Of a DNA stretch of 33,451 nt, positions 17,375 to 24,899 are shown piece after piece. A program made the position numbers and the translations under genes. The stretch is from positions 1 through 33,451 of the forward strand of contig JANYHV010000236.1 in the NCBI GenBank assembly GCA_025362195.1. The letters run 5' to 3'. The notes below the pieces were generated by a model. That model searched no databases and was not told the origin of the DNA. It was given only the letters and a program-made list of their open reading frames with translations. The DNA is from Fimbriiglobus sp. (GTDB taxonomy: Bacteria; Planctomycetota; Planctomycetia; Gemmatales; Gemmataceae). Each line of letters begins with the position of its first letter. The stretch's first letter is position 1.

Positions 17375-18250
17375 ATGACCTTCATCGAGCGTTACGCCGC
17401 CGCCGCGCGGCCGGGCGGGCCGTTGAGCCTGCAAGTCGTCTTCCCCGGGACGCTGCCCCTCGACGCCGTGCAGTTGGCGCGGTTCGTGCGCGGGTACGCG
17501 CCGGAGATGGCCGAGGCGGTCGTCGAACTGGTGCGGGCGGCCGACGAGCCGGGGGTGCGCGACCTGGTCAGTGAGGCGGGGCCGCCGGTCGCCGTCGTCG
17601 GGCTGGTGTCGTGGGGCGGGCACGTCGTCAAGGTCGCCGGGTTCGACGCGCCGATGCCCTACGGCCCGATCGCCAGTTGCGTTGACCCGGCGATGATGCC
17701 GCCGGAGGTGAAGGCCGACGCGGCCAAGCACCAGTCGCACGCCCTGCTCTACCACGCCGGCCCCGAGACCGACGCGACCGAGTGCTATCTGGCGCTCACA
17801 GGGGTCGCCGGGGCGCTGGCCAGTTTGGGGGCGACGGCGGTGCTGAACGAGGAGGCGCGGACGGCCGTGCCCGGCTTCGACCTGATCCCGGACCCCGAGG
17901 AGGACATCTACGCGACGCTCCGCAAACTGCCGCTGTTGTACCTGTTCGCCGGGTTCGTGCGGACCAACGTCGGCGCGCCGGACCGGCCGTGGATCCGCAC
18001 CTTCGGCTGCCACCACTTCGACCTGCCCGACCTGGCGACCCAGGCCAACGGACTGGGCGAGGCGAGTACCATTTTCCGCTGGTTCAACGGGATGCTGAAC
18101 TACCTGCGGACGACCGAAGCGAGCTTCGCCCCGGGCCAGGTGATCGACCTGGGGGACGGCGTGAAGCTGACCCTGCGCGAACCGCACCCGACGGAAGACG
18201 ACTTCCTGTTCGCCCCCGCCACGATGCTGGTCCTGGAGCGCGACTCATGA
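17375..18250 (+). CDS. DUF4261-like protein
   Basis: 291 residues, no signal peptide or membrane segment. General layout and motifs (V-V-G-L-V-S-W-G-G-H, a late W-I-R-T-F-G-C-H-H-F-D-L-P-D-L) resemble DUF4261-type proteins, a family without known activity; the assignment is from memory of the pattern and is tentative. It starts at ATG 17375 just after a possible -10 box. Its TGA stop overlaps the ATG of the next gene (ATGA, 18247-18250), so the two are very probably translated together. Confidence 0.6.
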   Translation: MTFIERYAAAARPGGPLSLQVVFPGTLPLDAVQLARFVRGYAPEMAEAVVELVRAADEPGVRDLVSEAGPPVAVVGLVSWGGHVVKVAGFDAPMPYGPIASCVDPAMMPPEVKADAAKHQSHALLYHAGPETDATECYLALTGVAGALASLGATAVLNEEARTAVPGFDLIPDPEEDIYATLRKLPLLYLFAGFVRTNVGAPDRPWIRTFGCHHFDLPDLATQANGLGEASTIFRWFNGMLNYLRTTEASFAPGQVIDLGDGVKLTLREPHPTEDDFLFAPATMLVLERDS

Positions 18251-19533
18251 CCCGCGCGCTGCTGACACTGTTACTCGTCGCCCTGCCGGCGCGGGCCGGC
18301 GTCCATTACTGCGGCGAGGCCTTCCGCGACTTCCCGGCGCGGTGGGCCGGGTACTTGCCCGACCACCGGTTGCTGCGCGCCGTCGGCGTCACCGACCCGC
18401 GCGGCCTCGTCCCGACGCCCCCCTTGCGCGACGCCTACACCGATGCCGTGTTAAAGCTCGAAGCGGCGGCGAAGGCCGGGCCGTTGACCGCCGACGAGGC
18501 CGCCGACCTGGGCGCTTTGCACTTGCGCCTCGGCCGGCCGGCGAAAGCCCTCGCGGTCCTCCGGCCGGCGGCCCGGCAGCACCCGGAGCACTTCCGCCTC
18601 GCGGCCAACCTCGGCACCGCCTGGCAACTCAACGGCGACCTGGGACAGGCCGCGGCGGCCCTCGAAGAGGCCGTGCGGCTCGCCCCGGCGAACCTCCGCG
18701 GCGTCGAAGCCTTGCACTTGAAGCTCGTCCAGAGCCGCCGGCGCGAGGTCAAGAAGTCGGGGATCGACGACCTCTTCGGCGTCCAGTACCTCGGCGAATC
18801 GGCTGCCCCCGAGGCGGGCAAACTCGCGGCGGCCGAGGCGAAGAAACTCCCGGCCGACGCGCTCGCCCTCGTGCAGCAACTCGCGCTGGCATTGCCCAAC
18901 GACGGCCGGCTGCTCTGGCAACTCGGCGAGTTGGCGAACGCCGCAGGGGACGTGCGCACGGCCGCGAACCTGCTCGACGGCTGCGTCGGTGAGTTCGCCC
19001 TGGACGGGGCCGACGTCCGCCGTCGCCGCGAGCTTTACCGCACCGCCGCCGAGGCCCTCGACACCACCGGCAAAGCCGCCGCACCGTCCGCCGTCGCCTT
19101 CCGCTCCGCCCGCGCCTTAAAACGGTCGCTCGACCCGGCCCGGCTGCCGAAGTTGAAGCCCGACGGCGTCAACGACCTGGTCTGGGCGGCCCTCGCCGAG
19201 ACCGAGTACGGCCCGCGCGGCACGCCGGCGTTCATGAAGTACCTCGACGACCTCGACGGCAAGCGGGTCAGCGTGACCGGGTTCATGGCCCCCGGAGCGG
19301 GCGGGCGGGGCGACGACCTGGCCGACTTCATCCTGACCGAGAACCCCGTCGGCTGCTGGTTCTGCGAGACCCCCGGCCCGACGCAAGTCCTGGTCGTCGA
19401 GCTCGCCCCCGGCCTCACCGCCGAGCCGACGCGGCAGGTCGTCAAAATCACCGGCACGCTCAAACTCAACCGCACCGACCCCGAGCAGTACCCCTTCACC
19501 CTGACCGGCGCGAAGCTGAGCGCGGCCGATTAG
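18247..19533 (+). CDS. Exported TPR protein with DUF3299-like C-terminal domain
   Basis: 428 residues with a short signal peptide (cleavage near A-R-A-G, residue 17). Residues about 75-150 form helical tetratricopeptide-like repeats (L-G-A-L-H-L-R-L-G-R-P-A-K-A and following L-G-T-A-W-Q-L-N-G-D). The last 110 residues (L-D-G-K-R-V-S-V-T-G-F-M, W-F-C-E-T-P-G-P-T-Q) resemble DUF3299, a periplasmic domain of unknown role, possibly metal binding through the W-F-C region. The protein should sit in the periplasm as an adaptor. It overlaps the DUF4261-like gene by 4 bases. The frame is open far upstream, but only from 18247 does it form a signal peptide. Confidence 0.72.
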   Translation: MTRALLTLLLVALPARAGVHYCGEAFRDFPARWAGYLPDHRLLRAVGVTDPRGLVPTPPLRDAYTDAVLKLEAAAKAGPLTADEAADLGALHLRLGRPAKALAVLRPAARQHPEHFRLAANLGTAWQLNGDLGQAAAALEEAVRLAPANLRGVEALHLKLVQSRRREVKKSGIDDLFGVQYLGESAAPEAGKLAAAEAKKLPADALALVQQLALALPNDGRLLWQLGELANAAGDVRTAANLLDGCVGEFALDGADVRRRRELYRTAAEALDTTGKAAAPSAVAFRSARALKRSLDPARLPKLKPDGVNDLVWAALAETEYGPRGTPAFMKYLDDLDGKRVSVTGFMAPGAGGRGDDLADFILTENPVGCWFCETPGPTQVLVVELAPGLTAEPTRQVVKITGTLKLNRTDPEQYPFTLTGAKLSAAD

Positions 19534-19725
19534 CCTTGGGGGCATCTCGGAAATTCGACGAAAATAAAACCTAGCGGGTAGCCACTTTCGAGTTCGTCAA
19601 ATAAACGTGTATTATAGCGTAATTCCTAGTAGTGCGCTCGTGGCGGGGCAGGAATGCCAAAAAGGCTCAGCGCCGGACGCTAGCCATTCGCCACCGATGT
19701 CAACTCCCGTATTTCGAAAGATGAA

Positions 19726-20706
19726 ATGAACCAACTTCTGCGTGGCGTTCTCGCGACAGTCGCGGTTTGCGTCTCCTCCGGCGTCGCTTCATCGCAGCTT
19801 ATCATCGTCCCGACGTTCGATGTCTCGATCACCGCCGATCCAAATAGCCTAGCGATGATGACGGCGATCAACTTGGCAATTGCCCAGGAGCAAAGCTTCA
19901 TCAAGAATCTCGTGATCGTGAACATCACTTTCAAAAATGTCAACACGGGCCTCGGTACCAGTGCGACGTATTACGGTCAAATCTCCTACTCACAATACCT
20001 CGCCGACCTCCACAACAATCAGATTCTCTCGGCGAAGGATACCACCGCCCTCGCAACACTCCCTGATGGTGCGAATAACCCGGTGAACGACGGCACTATT
20101 ATGATAATGACCCGGCCACTCTTACGGGCACTCGGCGAAAGCGTGTTAGGGGACAACACTGAACTTCCCTTCGACAGCGAAATTTCGTTAAACATGTCAC
20201 AAATGAATCTCCTCCGGACCGGCCCACAGGACCCCGACAAATACGACCTCCAACAAGTGGTCTTGCACGAGATGCAAGAGGTTCTCGGTGGCGGGGGGGG
20301 CGGCTCGCAGTTGAGCAGTGGCGGAAGTAATGTTGGTCCGCTCGACCTCTTCCGGTACAGTGCGGCTGGCACACGGAGTTACAGTGCGTCGGCGGCATCC
20401 GCTTACTTTTCCATTGATGGTGGGGCGACTAACCTCTCGTTCTTTAACCAGTCCGCGGGCGCGGACTACGCCGACTGGGCTGATTCGCCTCCCAACATGG
20501 GCCCCCAAGTGCAAGACGCATTTTCCACACCTGGCGTCCAGTTGAACCTGAGCGTTAACGAGATGACCTCGATTGATATTATCGGCTGGAACATTACCGC
20601 GTTAGAGGTTTCCGCCGTCCCCGTCCCCGCCACGGCGTTACTGTTCGGGCCGGCCCTTCTAGTCGGTGCCTTGGTTCGACGCTACCGGAATCGAGCGAAC
20701 ACATAA
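19726..20706 (+). CDS. PEP-CTERM protein with HExxE motif (NF038122-like putative metalloprotease)
   Basis: 326 residues: signal peptide (1-23), a domain of about 260 residues, and a C-terminal sorting signal V-P-V-P-A-T (298-303), hydrophobic helix and R-R-Y-R-N-R tail, the tripartite PEP-CTERM layout recognised by exosortases. Residues 181-185 read H-E-M-Q-E, followed by V-L-G-G; the classic zinc-protease HExxH has Glu in place of the second His. I recall relatives in planctomycetes with H-E-I-D-E at the same place, so this may be the family norm, and catalytic activity is uncertain. Base composition is visibly lower in GC than all neighbours, with more A/T-ending codons, suggesting recent acquisition or relaxed codon choice. 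Start ATG 19726 follows GAAAG. Confidence 0.85.
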   Translation: MNQLLRGVLATVAVCVSSGVASSQLIIVPTFDVSITADPNSLAMMTAINLAIAQEQSFIKNLVIVNITFKNVNTGLGTSATYYGQISYSQYLADLHNNQILSAKDTTALATLPDGANNPVNDGTIMIMTRPLLRALGESVLGDNTELPFDSEISLNMSQMNLLRTGPQDPDKYDLQQVVLHEMQEVLGGGGGGSQLSSGGSNVGPLDLFRYSAAGTRSYSASAASAYFSIDGGATNLSFFNQSAGADYADWADSPPNMGPQVQDAFSTPGVQLNLSVNEMTSIDIIGWNITALEVSAVPVPATALLFGPALLVGALVRRYRNRANT

Positions 20707-20720
20707 GTCACCGTTGTCGG

Positions 20721-20798
20721 TAAGAATAACGCCGCGGAGACGCAGAAGCGACCGAATTTAGGTTCGGCTTTTTCTGCGTTTCCGTGGCGCAATTCTTA
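20721..20798. repeat. Long hairpin, 27-base arms with nested inner hairpin
   Basis: The arms 20721-20747 and 20772-20798 are reverse complements at 23 of 27 positions. Between them a second short hairpin pairs CCGAA (20752-20756) with TTCGG (20763-20767), followed by a run of five T. It lies 14 bases after the PEP-CTERM gene and could end its transcription. The arm sequence with C-G-G-A-G-A-C-G-C-A-G-A-A is typical of widely dispersed intergenic repeats. Confidence 0.75.
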
Positions 20799-20836
20799 GT
20801 CTTGTAGTTTCGCCCCGCCGCGCTTATTGCCGCCCT

Positions 20837-22165
20837 ATGTTCCGCCACCACCTCGCCATGTGCTTGATATTCACGTTCGCCGTCCCGCTCCGCGCCGACG
20901 AGGGGGTCGAGCCGGCTGCCGCCGCGGACAAACCGGCGACGCCGACGGTCGAGGCGTTGCAGAAGCGCATCGAGGTCTTGGAGAAGCAGAACGGCACGAA
21001 GACGATTACGTCGGCGGGCCTCCCGGGGCCGGTCATTCGCTGGTCGGGCCAATTCCAGTCGGACGCGTACTTCTGGACGCAGGACGCGGTTAGTCGGGCG
21101 AGCGTCGGCGACATCCAGAACGGCGTCGCCTTCCGCCGGGCGCGCCTGGCCGTCAACGGCGAGTACGGGCCGACGGAGTTCCGCATCGAGGGCGACATGG
21201 CCCTCGCCGGTCGGCCGAGTTTTCTCGACGTGTTCGCCGGCATTAAGACCATCCCCGGCCTCGGCCAGGTCCGCGTCGGCCACTTTTTCGAGCCGTTCAG
21301 CCTCGAACGGTACACGGCCAACCGCTTCGTCACCTTCCTGGAGCGCGGCGTCCAGGACCAGCCGTTCGCCCCGGCGCGGAACACGGGCATTTTGGTCCGC
21401 AACACGTATGCCGGGCAACGCGGCACGTGGGCCGTGGGCGTGTTCCGGTCGGACAGCGACGTGTTCGGCGACGACAGCGGCGACCAGTTCCAGTCCGCCG
21501 TGACCGGCCGCGTCACCGGCTTGGTCTACGACCTCGACCAGAGCACGCGGTACTTGCACCTCGGCGTCGCCGGCAGTTACCGGGGCACGAAGGACGGCAC
21601 GGTCCGCTTCCGCGCGCAGCCCGAAGCCCGCCTCGGTTCGACGACGCCGAACGTGCCGTTCTTCGTGGACACGGGCAACATCGCCGCCGGGGATTACAGC
21701 CTGCTCGGCCTCGAAGCGCTGCTGACCGAGGGCAGCGTGTCGGTGCAGGGCGAGTGGATCGGCACGGCGGTCGGCACGGCCCGCGCCGGCAACGTGTTCT
21801 TCCAGGCGTGGTACGCGACGGCGACCTGGCTGATCACCGGCGAGCACCGGCCGTACCGGCACGACAACGGCACCTACGAGCGGACCGTGCCGACCCGCGA
21901 CTTCGTCCGCACCCAGGACGGCCGCACGGCGTTCGGCCCCGGCGCGTGGGAGTTGGCGCTGCGGCTGTCGCACATCGACCTCGACAGCGGGAGCGTCCGC
22001 GGCGGCCGGCTGACCGACCTGACGGCCGGCGTGAACTGGTACTTGAACCCGTACCTGCGGGTCAGCGCGAACTACATCCACGCCTTCCCCGCCGCGTCCA
22101 ACCTGAAGCCCAACGCCCGCGGCCAAACCGACGCCTTCGCCGCCCGCGTGTCGTTCGAGTTTTAG
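20837..22165 (+). CDS. Outer-membrane porin, OprP/OprO type
   Basis: 442 residues with a signal peptide of about 20 residues (A-V-P-L-R-A-D). A short coiled-coil (V-E-A-L-Q-K-R-I-E-V-L-E-K, about 37-49) comes first, as in many phosphate-selective porins, then a long series of amphipathic strands ending in Phe (S-F-E-F). Motifs such as G-V-A-F-R-R-A-R-L-A-V-N-G, V-G-H-F-F-E-P-F-S-L-E and V-G-V-F-R are typical of the OprP/OprO family, beta-barrel pores for anions in the outer membrane. The substrate cannot be read from sequence. The TAG stop overlaps the TAA stop of gluQ by two bases on opposite strands. Confidence 0.9.
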   Translation: MFRHHLAMCLIFTFAVPLRADEGVEPAAAADKPATPTVEALQKRIEVLEKQNGTKTITSAGLPGPVIRWSGQFQSDAYFWTQDAVSRASVGDIQNGVAFRRARLAVNGEYGPTEFRIEGDMALAGRPSFLDVFAGIKTIPGLGQVRVGHFFEPFSLERYTANRFVTFLERGVQDQPFAPARNTGILVRNTYAGQRGTWAVGVFRSDSDVFGDDSGDQFQSAVTGRVTGLVYDLDQSTRYLHLGVAGSYRGTKDGTVRFRAQPEARLGSTTPNVPFFVDTGNIAAGDYSLLGLEALLTEGSVSVQGEWIGTAVGTARAGNVFFQAWYATATWLITGEHRPYRHDNGTYERTVPTRDFVRTQDGRTAFGPGAWELALRLSHIDLDSGSVRGGRLTDLTAGVNWYLNPYLRVSANYIHAFPAASNLKPNARGQTDAFAARVSFEF

Positions 22166-23085
22166 CCGCCGCGGAAGTGCGATTCGTCGGCCACCCACGG
22201 GGCGCGCGGCACCGTGGACAGCGTGAACAGCGGGAGGAGTTCCCTCGCCGTGATCGGCTCGGGTTTCGCCAGCCAGCCGCAACTCCAGGCGAGGGTGCCG
22301 AGGACCGCTTCGGGTCGGACGCCGCGCTGCCAGTAGGTTTGCAACCGCGTGTCGCCGTGCCGTTTGGCGAGCCGCCGGCCGTCCGTGCCGACGACGAGCG
22401 GGACGTGCGTGAACGCCGGCGCGGGCAGTTTCAGCGCCTCGTACAAGAGCAGTTGCCGGGGCGTGCTCGGCACCAGATCGTCGCCGCGGAGGACATCGGT
22501 CACGCCCATCGCCGCGTCATCGACGACGACGGCGAGTTGGTACGCGGGGGCGTGGTACGACCGCCAGACGACGAAGTCGCCGCCGGCCTGCGTCAGGTCG
22601 ATCGCCGTCGGCCCGCGGAAGCCGTCGTCGAAAGTCGGCGAGTGGGTCACGCGGAACCGCCAGGCATAGGGCCGGTCGAGCGTCACCGCGTCGGAGGCAC
22701 TGCGGCCGGCGCACGTCCCCGGGTAGGCCGGGCCTTCGTGCTCGGCGTGCGGGGCGGCGGCGGCCGAGGCGATGTCCGACCGCGTACACGTACACGGGTA
22801 GACGAGTTCCCGCCGCTTCAACGCTTCCAGGGCCGCGACGTGGGCGTCGAGATTCGCCGACTGCACCACGGGCGGGCCGTCGAAGTCGAAGCCGAGGCGG
22901 GCGAAGTCGTCGAAGAGTTGCGCCACCGCGTCCGGCTTGTTCCGCGGCGTGTCGATGTCCTCGACGCGGAGCCGCAGGGTGCCGCCCTGGGATCGCGCGG
23001 CGAGCCAGGCGAGGAGGTACGTCCGCGCGTTGCCGAGGTGTTGCGCCCCGGTCGGCGACGGGGCGAGCCGGCCAATGGTGGGCAT
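22162..23085 (-). CDS. gluQ: Glutamyl-Q tRNA(Asp) synthetase
   Basis: 307 residues, the size of GluQRS, which lacks the anticodon-binding part of glutamyl-tRNA synthetase. It glutamylates the queuosine base of tRNA-Asp. Motifs: the HIGH-type A-P-S-P-T-G-x-x-H-L-G-N (8-19), zinc-binding Cys pair Y-P-C-T-C with a later Y-P-G-T-C, W-R-F-R-V, and the KMSKS-type R-R-L-A-K-R-H-G-D near the C terminus. It stands alone, convergent with the porin gene. ATG 23085 has no Shine-Dalgarno sequence; a TAGACT box ends six bases upstream, so it may be leaderless. Confidence 0.93.
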   Translation of the reverse strand: MPTIGRLAPSPTGAQHLGNARTYLLAWLAARSQGGTLRLRVEDIDTPRNKPDAVAQLFDDFARLGFDFDGPPVVQSANLDAHVAALEALKRRELVYPCTCTRSDIASAAAAPHAEHEGPAYPGTCAGRSASDAVTLDRPYAWRFRVTHSPTFDDGFRGPTAIDLTQAGGDFVVWRSYHAPAYQLAVVVDDAAMGVTDVLRGDDLVPSTPRQLLLYEALKLPAPAFTHVPLVVGTDGRRLAKRHGDTRLQTYWQRGVRPEAVLGTLAWSCGWLAKPEPITARELLPLFTLSTVPRAPWVADESHFRGG

Positions 23086-23091
23086 CGCGTC

Positions 23092-23121
23092 AGTCTACTC
23101 CCGGCGAGCCGGAAGCGTCAG
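23092..23121 (-). promoter_or_regulatory. Possible gluQ promoter (leaderless type)
   Basis: On the minus strand TAGACT (23092-23097) lies 18 bases after CTGACG (23116-23121) and six bases before the gluQ ATG. The -35 part falls inside the half-copy of the palindromic repeat at 23103-23136, so that repeat may supply part of the promoter. Matches to consensus are 4 of 6 in each box. Confidence 0.35.
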
Positions 23122-23136
23122 CGCCCGGAGTTTACG
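23103..23136. repeat. Single arm of the palindromic repeat found at 26232-26302
   Basis: The first 30 bases match the left arm of the large palindrome at 26232-26262 at 27 of 30 positions, in the same orientation. No facing arm is present, so this is a half-copy. It lies between divergent gluQ and the gene at 23241. Confidence 0.8.
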
Positions 23137-23240
23137 GCACGCGCAACTTGGGCTTGCCAACATCGAAGCGAACCTTCAAACTCGGTCGCCGCGGCGTCCG
23201 CACGGGACGCCCCCACCCGCTCGGAAGGAGTCCGGGTCTC

Positions 23241-23843
23241 ATGGTCCCTTGCCTCGTCGCCGTCGCCTTTGCCCTCGCCGCGCAACCGCCGACCGTGCTC
23301 ATGCCGAAGGTCGTCGCCCCGCCGACGCCGGAGCAGGTCCGCGCCGTCTCGCCGGACGTCGTCAAGTTCTTGCAGACGGGGGCTTTCGACCCGAACGTCG
23401 CAAAGACCGGCGGCACGCTCGTTCCCCCCGCCGCCGCGACGAACGCCCTCGACGGCACTGTCTGGGTGCGCGACACGAAGGGCTGCCGCGTCGTCGTGAC
23501 GTTCACGAAGGACGGCCTGCTCGCCGACCTGACGACGGCCGACGGCTTCGCGCTGAGCGTCGCCGGGGACTATGCCGTCGGCAAGGACGGGATCGTCTTC
23601 GGCGTCGTCACCCGCGCCGAGTCGCCCGGGGCCGACGGCTTCGCACTGGGGGCGAAACTGCTCGCGGCGGACGGCGCGCCGTACTGCTTCCGCTTCCGCG
23701 TCGAGGGGGCCGCGCTGAGCGTCCGTGACTTCCGCTGCGCCGCGGCCGACGCGACGTTCGCGGTGCTGGGCACATACCGAAAGACGACCCCGGCGGACTT
23801 GGAGAAGTTGCCGCCGGTGGCCAAGGCGGGCGGGGGGCGGTAG
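23241..23843 (+). CDS. Small exported protein, unknown function
   Basis: 200 residues. The start ATG 23241 has a strong GGAAGGAG sequence 10 bases upstream and gives a short hydrophobic N terminus (V-P-C-L-V-A-V-A-F-A-L-A-A), probably a signal peptide. The rest is a strand-rich domain with D-G-T-V-W-V-R, V-V-V-T-F and G-I-V-F-G-V-V repeating a beta pattern, and a conserved-looking Y-C-F-R-F-R-V. I do not recognise it; similar small secreted beta-proteins are common and uncharacterised in planctomycetes. A longer open frame begins at 23148 but lacks a ribosome site. Confidence 0.7.
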   Translation: MVPCLVAVAFALAAQPPTVLMPKVVAPPTPEQVRAVSPDVVKFLQTGAFDPNVAKTGGTLVPPAAATNALDGTVWVRDTKGCRVVVTFTKDGLLADLTTADGFALSVAGDYAVGKDGIVFGVVTRAESPGADGFALGAKLLAADGAPYCFRFRVEGAALSVRDFRCAAADATFAVLGTYRKTTPADLEKLPPVAKAGGGR

Positions 23844-23888
23844 CCCCTCCTTCGGTGGACTACCGCCCCGCGCTCGGCGTCGGTTCAC

Positions 23889-24716
23889 TCACGGCTTCAG
23901 GATTTGCAGCTCGACCTTGCGGAACTCGCAGGGGTGGCTTTCGGCTTGCAGGGCGATGTAGCCTTCGCCGATGACGAGCTTGTCGCCGACGATGAGCTTC
24001 TTGCCGTCGGCGTCCTTGGGGTCGTACTGCGGCTGCTCGTACTCCATGACCGTCTTGCCCCCGACGATGTGCTTGACCACGCCGCCGCCGTGGACTTCGA
24101 GGGTGATCGTCACCCACTGGTCGCCGTCGTACGTCTTGCCCTTCGACTGCGCGATGTGCGGCGTGTACAGCTTGCCGCCGATGACGACGTTCGTGCCCGG
24201 CGAGCACATGCTGCCCGTCGGCCGATCGCCCTTGCCCAGGCCGCCGAGGAATTGCGCCTCGATCGACACGGGGAACTCCTGGTCCTTGCGCATCGACTTC
24301 GGGTCCTGGCAGTGCAGCATCAGCCCGCTGTTGCGGGTCGCCCAGCCGGGGCCGCCCTTGCACTGGTCGCCGACGAACCGGTACTCAATGCGAAGACGGT
24401 AGTGCGATAACTTGTCCTTGTAGAAGAGGTGGCCGAACTGGCCCTTGAAGTCGTCGTACTTGTCGTAATTGACGGTGATTTTACCGTCGGCGACGCGGAA
24501 GGTGTCGTGCGCGTTGTCGCCCAACTCGAACCCGGTGATCTTCGGCGTCCACCCGGTCAGCGTCTTGCCGTCGAACAGTTGCGTCCACTGCCCGTCGCCG
24601 TCGGCCTCCGCACCGTCGATGCTGGCGGTCGGCTTGGGCTTGTCGTCGGCGTAGCCGACCGACGCCAGCGCGGCGACGGTCAGCGCACTTAGTGCGACCA
24701 GGGTGAGGCGGAACAT
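23889..24716 (-). CDS. DUF1080 protein (3-keto-disaccharide hydrolase family), exported
   Basis: 275 residues with a signal peptide (about 1-22, A-S-V-G-Y-A). The DUF1080 domain fills the rest: W-T-Q-L-F-D-G-K-T-L-T-G-W near its start, Y-R-L-R-I-E-Y-R-F, R-N-S-G-L-M-L-H, V-S-I-E-A-Q-F-L and Y-I-A-L-Q-A-E-S near its end. It is a concanavalin-like fold; some members hydrolyse 3-keto-glucosides and related sugars, and many are secreted in planctomycetes. ATG 24716 has GGAAAGG 7 bases upstream. An in-frame upstream start at 24788 would add a hydrophilic stretch before the signal peptide and is unlikely. Confidence 0.9.
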   Translation of the reverse strand: MFRLTLVALSALTVAALASVGYADDKPKPTASIDGAEADGDGQWTQLFDGKTLTGWTPKITGFELGDNAHDTFRVADGKITVNYDKYDDFKGQFGHLFYKDKLSHYRLRIEYRFVGDQCKGGPGWATRNSGLMLHCQDPKSMRKDQEFPVSIEAQFLGGLGKGDRPTGSMCSPGTNVVIGGKLYTPHIAQSKGKTYDGDQWVTITLEVHGGGVVKHIVGGKTVMEYEQPQYDPKDADGKKLIVGDKLVIGEGYIALQAESHPCEFRKVELQILKP

Positions 24717-24899
24717 CGGAGGGCCTTTCCGGAAGGGGAGGGGGACTCGTGACGGCAACATGGCCGCCGGTGGGTTCAACATATCCACGGCGAACCCGTC
24801 GGGGCGTGGGCGCTCGGCGGATCAACCCGGTTGCAACGGCCGCGGTCTTCGCCGACAATCAGCGGCTGACCCGCCCCTCGTCGCCGTGAGCCGTCCCCC

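Noticed and set aside
15670-17385. 571-codon open frame antisense to glgA
   Set aside because: High GC keeps the opposite strand open; glgA is unmistakable in the forward frame.
19634-19655. Sigma-54-like TGGC...TGCC upstream of the PEP-CTERM gene, as known for some PEP-CTERM genes
   Set aside because: Spacing between the GG and GC elements is two bases too long.
20708-22282. Long minus-strand frame opposite the porin
   Set aside because: Low-complexity Arg/Ala/Val-rich shadow that also translates the hairpin repeat.
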